In this document: piece by piece, positions 47,623-55,404 of the stretch
How positions within the stretch are numbered: the stretch's first letter is position 1
How the letters are laid out: every line of letters starts with the position of its first letter
Assembly (NCBI RefSeq): GCF_029910235.1
Contig: NZ_CP112874.1
Location: forward strand, 2,046,001-2,110,000
Source: Pseudanabaena galeata CCNP1313
GTDB taxonomy: Bacteria > Cyanobacteriota > Cyanobacteriia > Pseudanabaenales > Pseudanabaenaceae
Direction: 5' to 3'
Length of the DNA stretch: 64,000 bases
The notes under the pieces: generated by a model
The model's database searches: none
What the model saw: the letters and a program-made list of their open reading frames with translations, nothing else
Told to the model about the DNA's origin: nothing
Program-made: the position numbers and the translations under genes

Positions 47623-47715
47623 TATAGCACTGTAAGTTTTGCTTAGAAAATGAAACCCAAATAGATAGAGGCGGCGCGAAGTGCCGCCTCTATCTATTTG
47701 GGTATTGTATTTACA
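47623..47715. mobile_element. Decayed family B MITE
   Basis: TATAGCACTGTAAG left end, a hairpin of CCCAAATAGATAGAGGCGGC arms around GCGAAGT, and a right end that no longer matches the family consensus. Confidence 0.6.
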
Positions 47716-47797
47716 TGTTTTTTATCATCAAAATAAGGGTAAGATTAATTTTTAGAGGGGGAATACCTATTAATTAACTTACAATATTCTAAAAACA

Positions 47798-48100
47798 ATG
47801 CTCGATTTACTTCTCAGTACAACAATAAACACTACTCAAATTCAACTTGTCGCCCAATCACAAGCAACAATTATTTATCTGCCAATCTCAACTAAACAAT
47901 CTACCACCCCTAAATGTGTTACTTATGTAGCCAAAAATTCTACTGGTAGAACAGTAAGAAATGTAAAAGTCAACCGCCGCAACAGTCAAGGCAAAATTTA
48001 TCAGGAGCGTTTAACTTCTTCATTAGCTGCTGGTAAAACTACATCGTTTGATCAATGTCAAAGTGACGGCTCATTTGTAAATGTTGAAGCAAGGCAATAA
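47798..48100 (+). CDS. Small secreted or exported hypothetical protein
   Basis: 100 residues. The first about 24 residues are weakly hydrophobic (LDLLLSTTINTTQIQLVAQ), without the basic start of a standard signal. The rest, KCVTYVAKNSTGRTVRNVKV and SSLAAGKTTSFDQCQSDGSF, looks like one small beta-sandwich with two cysteines (KCVTYV and DQCQSD) that could form a disulfide. I do not recognise a family. A hairpin at 48289 may end its transcript. Coding status is supported by an uninterrupted frame of reasonable composition only. Confidence 0.5.
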   Translation: MLDLLLSTTINTTQIQLVAQSQATIIYLPISTKQSTTPKCVTYVAKNSTGRTVRNVKVNRRNSQGKIYQERLTSSLAAGKTTSFDQCQSDGSFVNVEARQ

Positions 48101-48104
48101 ACTA

Positions 48105-48200
48105 ACGTGAGTTCTAAAAAGGCGAAAAATGGTAAGCATCGCTAAGCGATGCTTACCATTTTTCGCCATTTGCGTCGTGCTTCGCACGACGCAAATGGCG
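48105..48200. mobile_element. Rearranged family A MITE
   Basis: Starts ACGTGAGTTC, continues with GGCGAAAAATGGTAAGCATC and both hairpins in reversed order, and lacks the second terminus; the text runs into a CATTGCTATAA sequence like a family B end. It is four bases past a stop codon. Confidence 0.6.
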
Positions 48201-48288
48201 ATAGCAAAACGTACATTGCTATAAATGCATCTTTAAGTTTTTGTAACTTATGCCCCGATTCATGGATATCCTGTTAACCTAAGTAAAA

Positions 48289-48324
48289 GAAACATGAGTA
48301 GCAACCAAACGCCGCTCATGTTTC
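48289..48324. terminator. Hairpin between two small genes
   Basis: 10-bp arms GAAACATGAG and CTCATGTTTC around a 16-base loop, 28 bases upstream of the next gene. Confidence 0.5.
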
Positions 48325-48351
48325 TCTATTTAGAGAATTACTGAATAATTT

Positions 48352-48678
48352 GTGCATATGAAGCGTTTTCGGGATGAATGGATTGACGAATGGTGTCAAG
48401 AGAATGGTTGGACTGACCTATTTGTAGAACGTTGTTGTAACTATTGGGCATTTCCACCTAGTTCTGTAATGCCATTACCAATTCCTAACGATACTCTTCG
48501 AGCCATTAAAAATGCCAAAGGAATGAGTGATGATGAAAAGACTTGGACATTTGCCGCGATCGCCATTTCCTGCCTAGCATCAATCTTTAGCTTTATCCTC
48601 AAAAACCCCTTGCCGATTACCTGTGCTTTCGGCTGTGTCGCCTTTATTGTTGGTCAACTAGAAATTGAAGAATTTTAA
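48352..48678 (+). CDS. Conserved cyanobacterial hypothetical membrane protein
   Basis: 108 residues, with an alternative ATG two codons in. The N-terminal soluble block RFRDEWIDEWCQENGWTDLF and NYWAFPPSSVMPLPIP is one I associate with a conserved cyanobacterial protein of unknown function. Two membrane segments follow (WTFAAIAISCLASIFSFIL and PITCAFGCVAFIVGQL). The function is unknown. Confidence 0.7.
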   Translation: MHMKRFRDEWIDEWCQENGWTDLFVERCCNYWAFPPSSVMPLPIPNDTLRAIKNAKGMSDDEKTWTFAAIAISCLASIFSFILKNPLPITCAFGCVAFIVGQLEIEEF

Positions 48679-48709
48679 TTGAAATGTTATTGCTAAGTTC
48701 TCTAAGAAA

Positions 48710-48963
48710 CCATTTAAGAATTACTTTCTGCGGTCAAAAGTTCTAAGAGATCCCCCTCAATCCCCCTTAAAAAGGTGTTCATTTACTTAACAAACCAAAG
48801 CACTAAGCCCTCACCCCTAGCCCCTCTCCCGCAGGAGAGGGGAACAAGAAATCTAATATTTCTCCCCTTCTCCTGCGGGAGAAGGGATTGGGGGTTGAGG
48901 GGTGCGTCAAGTATGTTAACGCCCTTAAAAAGGGGTAAGAATTCAAATCCCCCCCTCTTTTTA
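48710..48963. repeat. Nested repeats: disrupted element F plus a CCCTCTCC palindrome
   Basis: An F-type end CCATTTAAGAATTACTTTC at 48710 runs to CCCCCTTAAAAAGG near 48775. There an insert begins whose core is an inverted repeat (CCCCTCTCCCGCAGGAGAGG near 48822 and its partner near 48875), a kind of repeat frequent in cyanobacteria. F-like text (CCCTTAAAAAGGGG) resumes near 48923 and is then cut by the family A copy at 48964. Confidence 0.6.
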
Positions 48964-49074
48964 ACGTCAGTTCGACGAAAGCAGAAAATGGTAAGAATCG
49001 CTAAGCGATTCTTACCATTTTCTGCCATTTGCGGCGTGCTTTGCACGCCGCAAATGGCTATATCGAACTCACGC
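48964..49074. mobile_element. Family A MITE, inverted orientation
   Basis: 111 bp, from ACGTCAGTTCGACGAAAGC to ...ATATCGAACTCACGC, the last base changed from T. The 7-bp flanks do not match well, so it is an older or rearranged copy. Confidence 0.75.
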
Positions 49075-49095
49075 TCTATTACACTTTGCGACAGC

Positions 49096-49187
49096 TATAG
49101 CACTCCTAAATGAGTTGTAAGATTTTGAGGGTTGTGAGAGAGCGCCCTGAAGGGGCGCTCTCTCACAACCTATTTAGGATTGCTATA
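49096..49187. mobile_element. Family C MITE
   Basis: TATAGCACTCCTAAATG and ATTTAGGATTGCTATA ends around a gagcgccctgaaggggcgctc stem. Confidence 0.78.
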
Positions 49188-49536
49188 TACATTCATAAAA
49201 GTGTGGTTGATATATCGAATGAAATGAGTGACTTGATGAATTACGAAATAAAATGTAACAAATGGTATTCAGCTTGTAGATATAGCGATCGCATTTCTAG
49301 TTAAAACACAATCAGAGTAGGCGCAAAACGTCATTGTCTTTAGGAAAAAACAGTTCTGACATCAAAAGTCCCACTTGCTCTTAGATGTTTGATTTGTCTT
49401 AATAATTTTGAAGATAGATGATCGCCAGCCCTTGTATCCATGGGGTGAAATTTTAAATTGCTAAAATAGTCTAGATTTCCTTAAATGCATTATTTAGGCG
49501 TGTTCCCAAAGGCTTTATTGCCAAGAGGATCTCGCA
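49188..49536. other. Gene-free leader region of the alpha-amylase gene
   Basis: About 350 AT-rich bases without a convincing gene. They should contain the promoter for the mini-frame and amylase downstream. No -35/-10 pair is assigned. Confidence 0.4.
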
Positions 49537-49575
49537 ATGAAGCAAGAACTTCTTGCTTCTAGTTTGTTTTTTTAA
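49537..49575 (+). CDS. Possible 12-residue leader peptide
   Basis: ATG to TAA encoding MKQELLASSLFF, preceded by AAGAGGA seven bases upstream, a better ribosome site than that of the amylase itself. Its codons run through the stem of a terminator-like hairpin, and the amylase ATG follows 22 bases after the stop. The layout resembles leader-peptide attenuation, but translation is unproven and a chance frame is possible. Confidence 0.35.
   Translation: MKQELLASSLFF
49539..49573 (+). terminator. Terminator-like hairpin just before the alpha-amylase gene
   Basis: 8-bp arms GAAGCAAG and CTTGCTTC around AACTT, followed by TAGTTTGTTTTTTT. It lies within 25 bases of the amylase ATG, so it would reduce transcription into the gene unless opened. 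Confidence 0.6.
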
Positions 49576-49596
49576 CCTTACACCGAGAATGTAACA

Positions 49597-51072
49597 ATGC
49601 CTGACCAGAATGGTGTGATGATGCAGTACTTCCATTGGTACTTGCCAGATGATGGAAGCCTATGGAATCAAGTAGCTGAGAAAGCCGAGGAATTAGCAAA
49701 AATTGGCATTACTTCCCTTTGGCTGCCACCTGCTTATAAAGGCACAGGTGGAGGGATGGATGTGGGCTACGGCATTTATGACTTATTTGACCTTGGGGAA
49801 TTTGACCAAAAGGGTTCCATCAGAACCAAATACGGCACTAAAGATGAATATATTCGTGCCATTAAAGCTTCCCAGAAAGCAGGAATTCATATCTATGCGG
49901 ATGTAGTGTTTAATCATAAACTAGGAGCCGATCAGACAGAAGAAGTAGAAGCAACACCATTTAGCATGGAAAATCGCAATCAAGCGATCGGTGAGTATCA
50001 AAAGATCAAGGCTTGGACGCATTTCACCTTTGAAGGTCGCAAAGGCAGATATTCCACAATGGAATGGCATTGGTGGCACTTTGATGCGATCGACTACAAC
50101 GTTTATAACGAAGGTGAAGATGCTATCTACTTACTCAAGGGCAAATCCTTTGACCAAAATGTTGATCTTGAGAAAGGGAACTTCGATTACTTAATGGGCT
50201 GTGACCTCGACATACAAAATTCTGAAGTACAGGGAGAACTCAAATATTGGGGAGAGTGGATTTATGATACTACCCATGTGGATGGCTTCCGATTTGATGC
50301 AGTCAAACATGTTTCTGCCGAATTCTTTCAAGAATGGCTAGGGCATGTGCGCCATTATGCCAAACGGGATTTATTTGCCGTAGGAGAATATTGGTCTTAC
50401 GAAGTTGAAGCTTTGCATCATTTCATCGAGGTTACTGAAGGCAAGGTTGATCTATTCGATGCACCCTTGCACCTAAATTTCCATCTCGCTAGTCAAGCTG
50501 GCAAAGATTATGACCTCAGCCAAATTTTTGAAAATACCTTGGTCAAAGAGCAACCAACCCTTGCCGTTACCTTGGTAGAAAACCATGACTCTCAACCATT
50601 GCAGTCTTTAGAATCCATCGTCGAGTCTTGGTTTAAGCCCCTTGCCTATGCACTAATTTTGCTGCGCCGTGAAGGATATCCTTGTATTTTTTACGGTGAT
50701 TACTACGGTGCACATTACAAAGATTTTGGGAAAGATGGCAATGAGTACGAAATTTGGATGGATAGCCACCAATGGTTACTTGATAAATTCCTTTTAGTTC
50801 GACAAACTTATTGCTATGGCGATCAACTTGACTATTTTGACCATCCTAATACGATTGGTTGGACGAGATTGGGCGATGATGAGCATTCTGGTGGAATGGC
50901 TGTAGTGCTAAGTAATGGCGAGGATGGACGAAAATGGATGAATATTGGACATCCAAATAGTACCTATATCGATATTACTGAGCATATCGATGAGCCTGTA
51001 ACCACCAACGATGAAGGTTGGGCAGAGTTTCGTTGCAATGCTGGTTCTGTATCTGTATGGATTAAGAAATAA
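49597..51072 (+). CDS. Cytoplasmic alpha-amylase (GH13)
   Basis: 491 residues without a signal peptide, of the bacterial AmyS/AmyA-type GH13 subfamily. Start NGVMMQYFHWYLPDDGSLW. Conserved regions: I, DVVFNHK (about 102-108); II, GFRFDAVKH with nucleophile D234; III, AVGEYW with acid/base E264; IV, VENHDSQPLQ with D331. It hydrolyses internal alpha-1,4 bonds of glycogen or maltodextrins. The gene may be controlled by a leader hairpin with a mini-frame directly upstream. A family C MITE follows. Confidence 0.93.
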   Translation: MPDQNGVMMQYFHWYLPDDGSLWNQVAEKAEELAKIGITSLWLPPAYKGTGGGMDVGYGIYDLFDLGEFDQKGSIRTKYGTKDEYIRAIKASQKAGIHIYADVVFNHKLGADQTEEVEATPFSMENRNQAIGEYQKIKAWTHFTFEGRKGRYSTMEWHWWHFDAIDYNVYNEGEDAIYLLKGKSFDQNVDLEKGNFDYLMGCDLDIQNSEVQGELKYWGEWIYDTTHVDGFRFDAVKHVSAEFFQEWLGHVRHYAKRDLFAVGEYWSYEVEALHHFIEVTEGKVDLFDAPLHLNFHLASQAGKDYDLSQIFENTLVKEQPTLAVTLVENHDSQPLQSLESIVESWFKPLAYALILLRREGYPCIFYGDYYGAHYKDFGKDGNEYEIWMDSHQWLLDKFLLVRQTYCYGDQLDYFDHPNTIGWTRLGDDEHSGGMAVVLSNGEDGRKWMNIGHPNSTYIDITEHIDEPVTTNDEGWAEFRCNAGSVSVWIKK

Positions 51073-51100
51073 GGAAAGCTGATTTAAAAACTTCTCTAGC

Positions 51101-51193
51101 TATAGCAATCCTAAATGGGTTGTGAGAGTACGCCCCGAAGGGGCGCACTCTCACAACCCTCCAAGATCTTACAAATCATTTAGGATCGCTATA
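51101..51193. mobile_element. Family C MITE, opposite orientation
   Basis: TATAGCAATCCTAAATG left end and ...ATCATTTAGGATCGCTATA-like right end around a gtacgccccgaaggggcgcac stem, 28 bases after the amylase stop. Confidence 0.75.
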
Positions 51194-51239
51194 TAAATCA
51201 CTGGATTTTTGAGACTGTCAAGTAAAATGTGTAAAGTCT

Positions 51240-51720
51240 AGAAGCTAGATGTGGAGTCGATCCTCTTCGAGGATGGTAAAGCGATTAAGAGCAGGTATCC
51301 AATCCCGAATCGGCATTGTCCATTTCTTAGAAATATTCCGCATCGCCAAATAAACGAGCTTGAAAGCAGCCTCTTCGGACGGGAAAATCTGTTGAGATAT
51401 AATCACACTTTACGCATTGGGAAAACCAGTCAAACCATCAACGCAAGCAATCAAAATATCTTTGACTCCACGGTTATGAATTTCGGTGAGTACGGACAAC
51501 CAGACTTTGGCTCCCTCATTGGGGGGGGATCCACATACCCAGAAATTCCTTGTACCCGTCCATGCCAAAAGATCCTGCTAGAAAAATTCCATTCCGTAGA
51601 TTATATTTGTCAAGCAACAGTCGAACAGCTTGCCGAAACCGACAGTTTCGGCAAGCTGTTAGCACAGCATATCTATAACCATTTCCATCCAGTCAGCAAC
51701 GCTCAATAGAAAAAGCAAAG
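51240..51720 (-). pseudogene. IS256 (Mutator)-family transposase remnant
   Basis: On the minus strand scattered fragments read [33 protein letters not shown] then [16 protein letters not shown], and [20 protein letters not shown] then [19 protein letters not shown]. These are in the order of the IS256-family core (EGxKFWLxVLTELKNRGVED, [13 protein letters not shown]) and C-terminus ([13 protein letters not shown]). A large internal part is missing and frames change, so the gene is dead. A short CTTGCCGAAACCG palindrome has inserted near 51630. No terminal repeats could be paired. Confidence 0.8.
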
Positions 51721-51744
51721 ATCTGGGCATTTACACCTAAATTA

Positions 51745-51855
51745 ACGTGAGTTCAATATAGCCATTTGCGGCGTGCGAAGCACGCCGCAAATGGCGAAAA
51801 ATGGTAAGAATCGCTTAGCGATTCTTACCATTTTTCGCTTTCGTCGAACTGACGT
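51745..51855. mobile_element. Family A MITE (111 bp) with target duplication
   Basis: Complete copy (one change in the left end, ACGTGAGTTCAATA) flanked by TAAATTA at 51738-51744 and 51856-51862. The glycosyltransferase stop codon starts at the very next base. Confidence 0.9.
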
Positions 51856-51862
51856 TAAATTA

Positions 51863-52789
51863 TTAACGGAACATCAGCTTGCTTTCTTCATCCCAATTAC
51901 GATACATCCAAATTACCGTGTACCAATTCATATAAATCCGAAAGATTTCCATCGCAACTTCCGATTTGCCGCGATCACATAGCCATATCAATAAAGGTTT
52001 GAGGGTGCGATCGTTGAGTGTTCCTCCGAGAGTGAGAATCCCCCAAAGAGCTAAATGCAGCCAAGTTTTTTGAATCATTAACTTGACTTCCCATGTGGGA
52101 TGCTTTTGATAAAAAATAATGCTCATTCGACCACGTTGTTCTTCTAAATCAAGTAAACGGGGCATTTTATCAATGGAAAATTTAGCGTGGTAATGGAAAG
52201 CGATCGCCCCTGCACAGGTCAAACGTTTTAAACCTAATTTTTTAACGCGCATTCCTAGCTCAAAATCTTCCCAACCATATTGGAAAAAGCCTGTATCAAA
52301 TTTTCCTGCTTCTAACAGCCATTTACGGGCGATCGCTAAGTTACAAGTGTCAAATAACGCCGCCGTAAAATATGGCACTGCGGAGACAGGCTCAGAATCA
52401 GGTGCTTCCAAATTGCTAGTGTCGATGATCCTGCCATAGCTATAGACTTTTTCACCTTGAGCTAGAGTCTCGGTATGGGCTTGGAGATATTCAGGATTAA
52501 CAGTAATATCGCTATCGACAAAGGCAATGTATTTGCCCTTGGCTGAGTCAATGCCATAATTGCGGGCTGTGGCGGCGGCGGCATGGTCTTGGGTTAATAG
52601 GCGCAAATGTGGATACTGATCACTATTAGCTCTCAAAAACTCTACCGTGCCATCGGATGAGCCATCATCTATCACCAAAATTTCGTAAGGCTGGGTTATG
52701 GTCTGTTTTTCCAACGCTGCTAGACATTTTTGCAAAATTGGTAGGCGGTTATAAGTGGGCACAACCACTGACCACAACATTTCTGACAC
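51863..52789 (-). CDS. Family 2 glycosyltransferase
   Basis: 308 residues from a GTG with AGGAG seven bases upstream. GT-A fold: VVVPTYNRLPILQKCL at the start, ILVIDDGSSDGT, then YIAFVDSDITV (the DxD-type metal site) and the later WEDFELGMRVKKLGL acceptor-side motif. It transfers a sugar from a nucleotide donor during surface polysaccharide synthesis; no membrane anchor is obvious. It lies at the end of the cluster on the minus strand, downstream of the WbpI-like epimerase gene. A family A MITE adjoins the stop. Confidence 0.88.
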   Translation of the reverse strand: MSEMLWSVVVPTYNRLPILQKCLAALEKQTITQPYEILVIDDGSSDGTVEFLRANSDQYPHLRLLTQDHAAAATARNYGIDSAKGKYIAFVDSDITVNPEYLQAHTETLAQGEKVYSYGRIIDTSNLEAPDSEPVSAVPYFTAALFDTCNLAIARKWLLEAGKFDTGFFQYGWEDFELGMRVKKLGLKRLTCAGAIAFHYHAKFSIDKMPRLLDLEEQRGRMSIIFYQKHPTWEVKLMIQKTWLHLALWGILTLGGTLNDRTLKPLLIWLCDRGKSEVAMEIFRIYMNWYTVIWMYRNWDEESKLMFR

Positions 52790-52885
52790 AGTATTTCTCC
52801 TAAGCGATCGCCAAAAGAATTATAAATTTATACGGATTTTGGAAATTCATATAAACAGGATTTGATTTTTGATTTCCTGAAAGTA

Positions 52886-52920
52886 TAAGGAATAGACGAC
52901 GCGAAATCGCCCATTCCTTA
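52886..52920. terminator. Hairpin overlapping the stop of the 2-epimerase gene
   Basis: 8-bp arms TAAGGAAT and ATTCCTTA around a 19-base loop. The right arm contains the stop codon of the minus-strand gene. Confidence 0.5.
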
Positions 52921-54003
52921 TTTTAATGTTTTTAGAATTTTCGTTGAGGCTGTACCATCACCATATAACTGATTAGTGTCTAATGGCGAAGGCTGATGAA
53001 TTTGATGATGCAGTTTTTGTAAGATTTTAGAACTAGTTGAATCAGGGGAAATTAAGCAATTCCATCCTGATTCAACTAGTTCTACCCATTCAGTTTGATC
53101 TCGTAAAGTTATACAGGGAACTTGATAAAAATAAGCTTCTTTCTGTATCCCACCAGAATCGGTGACAATCATTTTGGCATTTTTTTCCAGCATGATTATG
53201 TCGTAATAACCAACTGGTTCAATCAAGCATAATGTTTTAGGGATTTTATCTAACAATTGCATGTCTTCTAGGATTTTTTTAGTGCGTGGGTGTAGGGGTA
53301 AAACAACTGTAATTTCTTGGCTAAACTCACTTAAAGATTTAAAAATTGCTGTCAAGCGATCGCAGTTATCAGTATTTTCAGCACGATGGATCGTACTTAA
53401 AATATATTGTTGGGGTTGTAGGTTTAAACTATCGAGAATATGGCTGGCTAATTCTGCTTTTTGAACATAATAAAGAGATGCATCGTACATGACATCTCCG
53501 ACAAGATGCACAAGATTTCTAGAAATACCTTCTTGATACAAATTTTGGTTAGCAGTTGTAGTGGGTGTAAATAATAAATTGGCTGCGTGATCGGTTAATA
53601 CTCGATTAACTTCTTCAGGCATTCGTCGATTAAAAGATCTTAATCCAGCTTCTACGTGAGCAATGGGAATATGTAATTTCGTGGCTGCGATCGCCCCCGC
53701 TAAAGTCGAATTTGTATCTCCATAGACTAATACCCAATCTGGCTTCTCGGTAATTAAAACTTGCTCGATCGCTTCTAGCATTTTGCCAGTCTGTGCGCCA
53801 TGACTTGCGGAGCCAATACCAAGATGATAATCAGGTTTAGGAATATCTAGTTCCGTAAAAAACACATCGGACATATTCTGATCATAATGTTGTCCTGTAT
53901 GTACTAGAACCTCTGTAATATGGTCTAGCGATCTCGCTATTCGAGAAACGGCGGCGGCTTTAATAAACTGAGGTCTTGCTCCTACAATAGTTAATATTTT
54001 CAT
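52918..54003 (-). CDS. Non-hydrolysing UDP-sugar 2-epimerase, WbpI-like
   Basis: About 361 residues; the ATG at 54003 gives the family start MKILTIVGARPQFIKAA, and an ATG at 54018 is possible. The WecB fold is clear (GDTNSTLAGAIAA, HVEAGLRSFNRRMPEEVNR, TDSGGIQKEA). The text HTGQHYDQNMSDVFFTEL and LGIGSASHGAQTG fits, from memory, the WbpI type, which converts UDP-2,3-diacetamido-glucuronate to the mannuronate form, better than WecB, which acts on UDP-GlcNAc. The presence of the WbpA/B/D/E-like genes nearby supports this. Cytoplasmic. It is divergent from the next glycosyltransferase gene. Confidence 0.85.
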   Translation of the reverse strand: MKILTIVGARPQFIKAAAVSRIARSLDHITEVLVHTGQHYDQNMSDVFFTELDIPKPDYHLGIGSASHGAQTGKMLEAIEQVLITEKPDWVLVYGDTNSTLAGAIAATKLHIPIAHVEAGLRSFNRRMPEEVNRVLTDHAANLLFTPTTTANQNLYQEGISRNLVHLVGDVMYDASLYYVQKAELASHILDSLNLQPQQYILSTIHRAENTDNCDRLTAIFKSLSEFSQEITVVLPLHPRTKKILEDMQLLDKIPKTLCLIEPVGYYDIIMLEKNAKMIVTDSGGIQKEAYFYQVPCITLRDQTEWVELVESGWNCLISPDSTSSKILQKLHHQIHQPSPLDTNQLYGDGTASTKILKTLK

Positions 54004-54047
54004 TTGAGAGTTCTGCATGAGGAAAAAATTGTGCTTTTTATTCTAGA

Positions 54048-54134
54048 ATATAGCGCTTCCCTGTATATTGAAAAGCGTTTTAACGCAAGGTGAGAAAAAA
54101 TATTTGTAACTCGCTTGCGTGAAAAGCGCTATAT
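54048..54134. repeat. Small inverted-repeat element in a divergent promoter region
   Basis: Ends ATATAGCGCTTCC and GAAAAGCGCTATAT with a middle rich in GCGTTTTAACGCAAG. It occupies most of the space between two divergent genes, so it may affect both promoters. Confidence 0.55.
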
Positions 54135-54168
54135 AAGTAAGATAAATTCTCTAAATTTGGTCAAAAAC

Positions 54169-55344
54169 ATGAAAATATTAATTATCTCTACTCTTAACTT
54201 ATCTGAATCAAATGGTGGCACTGTTCATTTTACATCTATTGCTCAAGAGTTTTGTCGTGCTGGTCATACCGTAGATGTAATTATTCCTAGTACAGGGAGT
54301 AAAGAAATTGATAATCAGATAGGTGTAGGCTTTTTTGATCGGGTAATTTTTTCTAGTAATACCTTAAGCAAACTAATTCCAACTAGTAAGACAAGTATAA
54401 ATAGTTTGTCTCAATTCTTCACTGTTTTATTGCAAAATCCCAATGATTATGACTGGGTATATCTACGGAGTAATTTATTGTCATTAGTTGTTTTGTTAGC
54501 GCTAAAAATAAGAGGGTTTAAATATATTATGACTGAACACAATGGATGGTTTATTGATGAACTTAAAATGATGGGTGTCTCAGCTTGGCAACAAAACGTT
54601 ATTAAGTATTTACAAATAACTGATGCTAAACTTGCTAATTTAGTAAGGGCTGTAGTTCCTAATATCAAAGCAAAATTAATTGAAAATGGGATAAATGAAA
54701 AAAAAGTATTTGTTGCTGGAAATGGAACTGACATTAACTTTTTCCAGCGAGATAATCGAGAAACATCACTTAAAAAACTCGGCTTAGAAATAGAATACTT
54801 CTACTTGGGATTTATTGGCGATTTGGAACCTTGGCAGGGTGTAGAAGTAGCAATTAATGCTATGTCGATAATTTGTCAAAAATATCCCAAATCTCGTTTG
54901 CTAATAGTAGGCGGTGGACGACAGTTAAACTATTTAAAAGAAAAGTTTGGACATTTAGAGTTCCTCCAATTTATAGGCGCAGTTCCTTACAAAGAATCTA
55001 ATGCCTATATTAACTGTTTTGATATCGCACTATTGCCAAAACATGGTTTGGCTAATATTGGCTATTCTCCTATTAAACTTTATGCCTATGCAGCTACTGG
55101 AAGACCAATACTTGCATCAGACATTACAGGTATACGAGAATTGGAACCAGCTCAATTTTTAGTTTTACACAGCCCAGGCAGTTCTGAAGATTTAGCGATT
55201 AAAGCAATAGATATGATGTCTAAATTAGAAGATCTATCTAAGATGTCTCTGAATGCTCGGAACTATGCTGAGAAGTATTTTTCTTGGAAATTAGTAACAG
55301 AAAAAGTTCTTCAATCAATGGAAGCATATAATGATCTTCGCTAA
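54169..55344 (+). CDS. Family 4 glycosyltransferase
   Basis: About 391 residues from the ATG at 54169; a TTG at 54115 would add 18 residues. GT-B fold: MKILIISTLNLSESNGGTVH at the start, an acceptor domain to about 180, then the donor domain with VFVAGNGTDINFF, GFIGDLEPWQGVEVAI, LLIVGGGRQLNYLKE and the E-x7-E-type SPIKLYAYAATGRPILAS. It retains the anomeric configuration of the donor sugar. It probably adds one residue of the surface glycan repeat. AT-rich relative to neighbours, as is common in such clusters. Confidence 0.87.
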   Translation: MKILIISTLNLSESNGGTVHFTSIAQEFCRAGHTVDVIIPSTGSKEIDNQIGVGFFDRVIFSSNTLSKLIPTSKTSINSLSQFFTVLLQNPNDYDWVYLRSNLLSLVVLLALKIRGFKYIMTEHNGWFIDELKMMGVSAWQQNVIKYLQITDAKLANLVRAVVPNIKAKLIENGINEKKVFVAGNGTDINFFQRDNRETSLKKLGLEIEYFYLGFIGDLEPWQGVEVAINAMSIICQKYPKSRLLIVGGGRQLNYLKEKFGHLEFLQFIGAVPYKESNAYINCFDIALLPKHGLANIGYSPIKLYAYAATGRPILASDITGIRELEPAQFLVLHSPGSSEDLAIKAIDMMSKLEDLSKMSLNARNYAEKYFSWKLVTEKVLQSMEAYNDLR

Positions 55345-55404
55345 TGGACTGAGTTTTCATATCCAGCAATTATTTTAAAAATTGATTTCATAATAATTGC
55401 TAAC

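Noticed and set aside
48775-49113. Plus-strand frame of 112 codons, and a minus-strand frame at 48783-49046
   Set aside because: Both translate the CCCTCTCC palindrome and the family A MITE. They are repeat sequence.
51251-51709. Plus-strand frame of 152 codons
   Set aside because: The opposite strand carries recognisable IS256 transposase blocks; the plus frame is their shadow.
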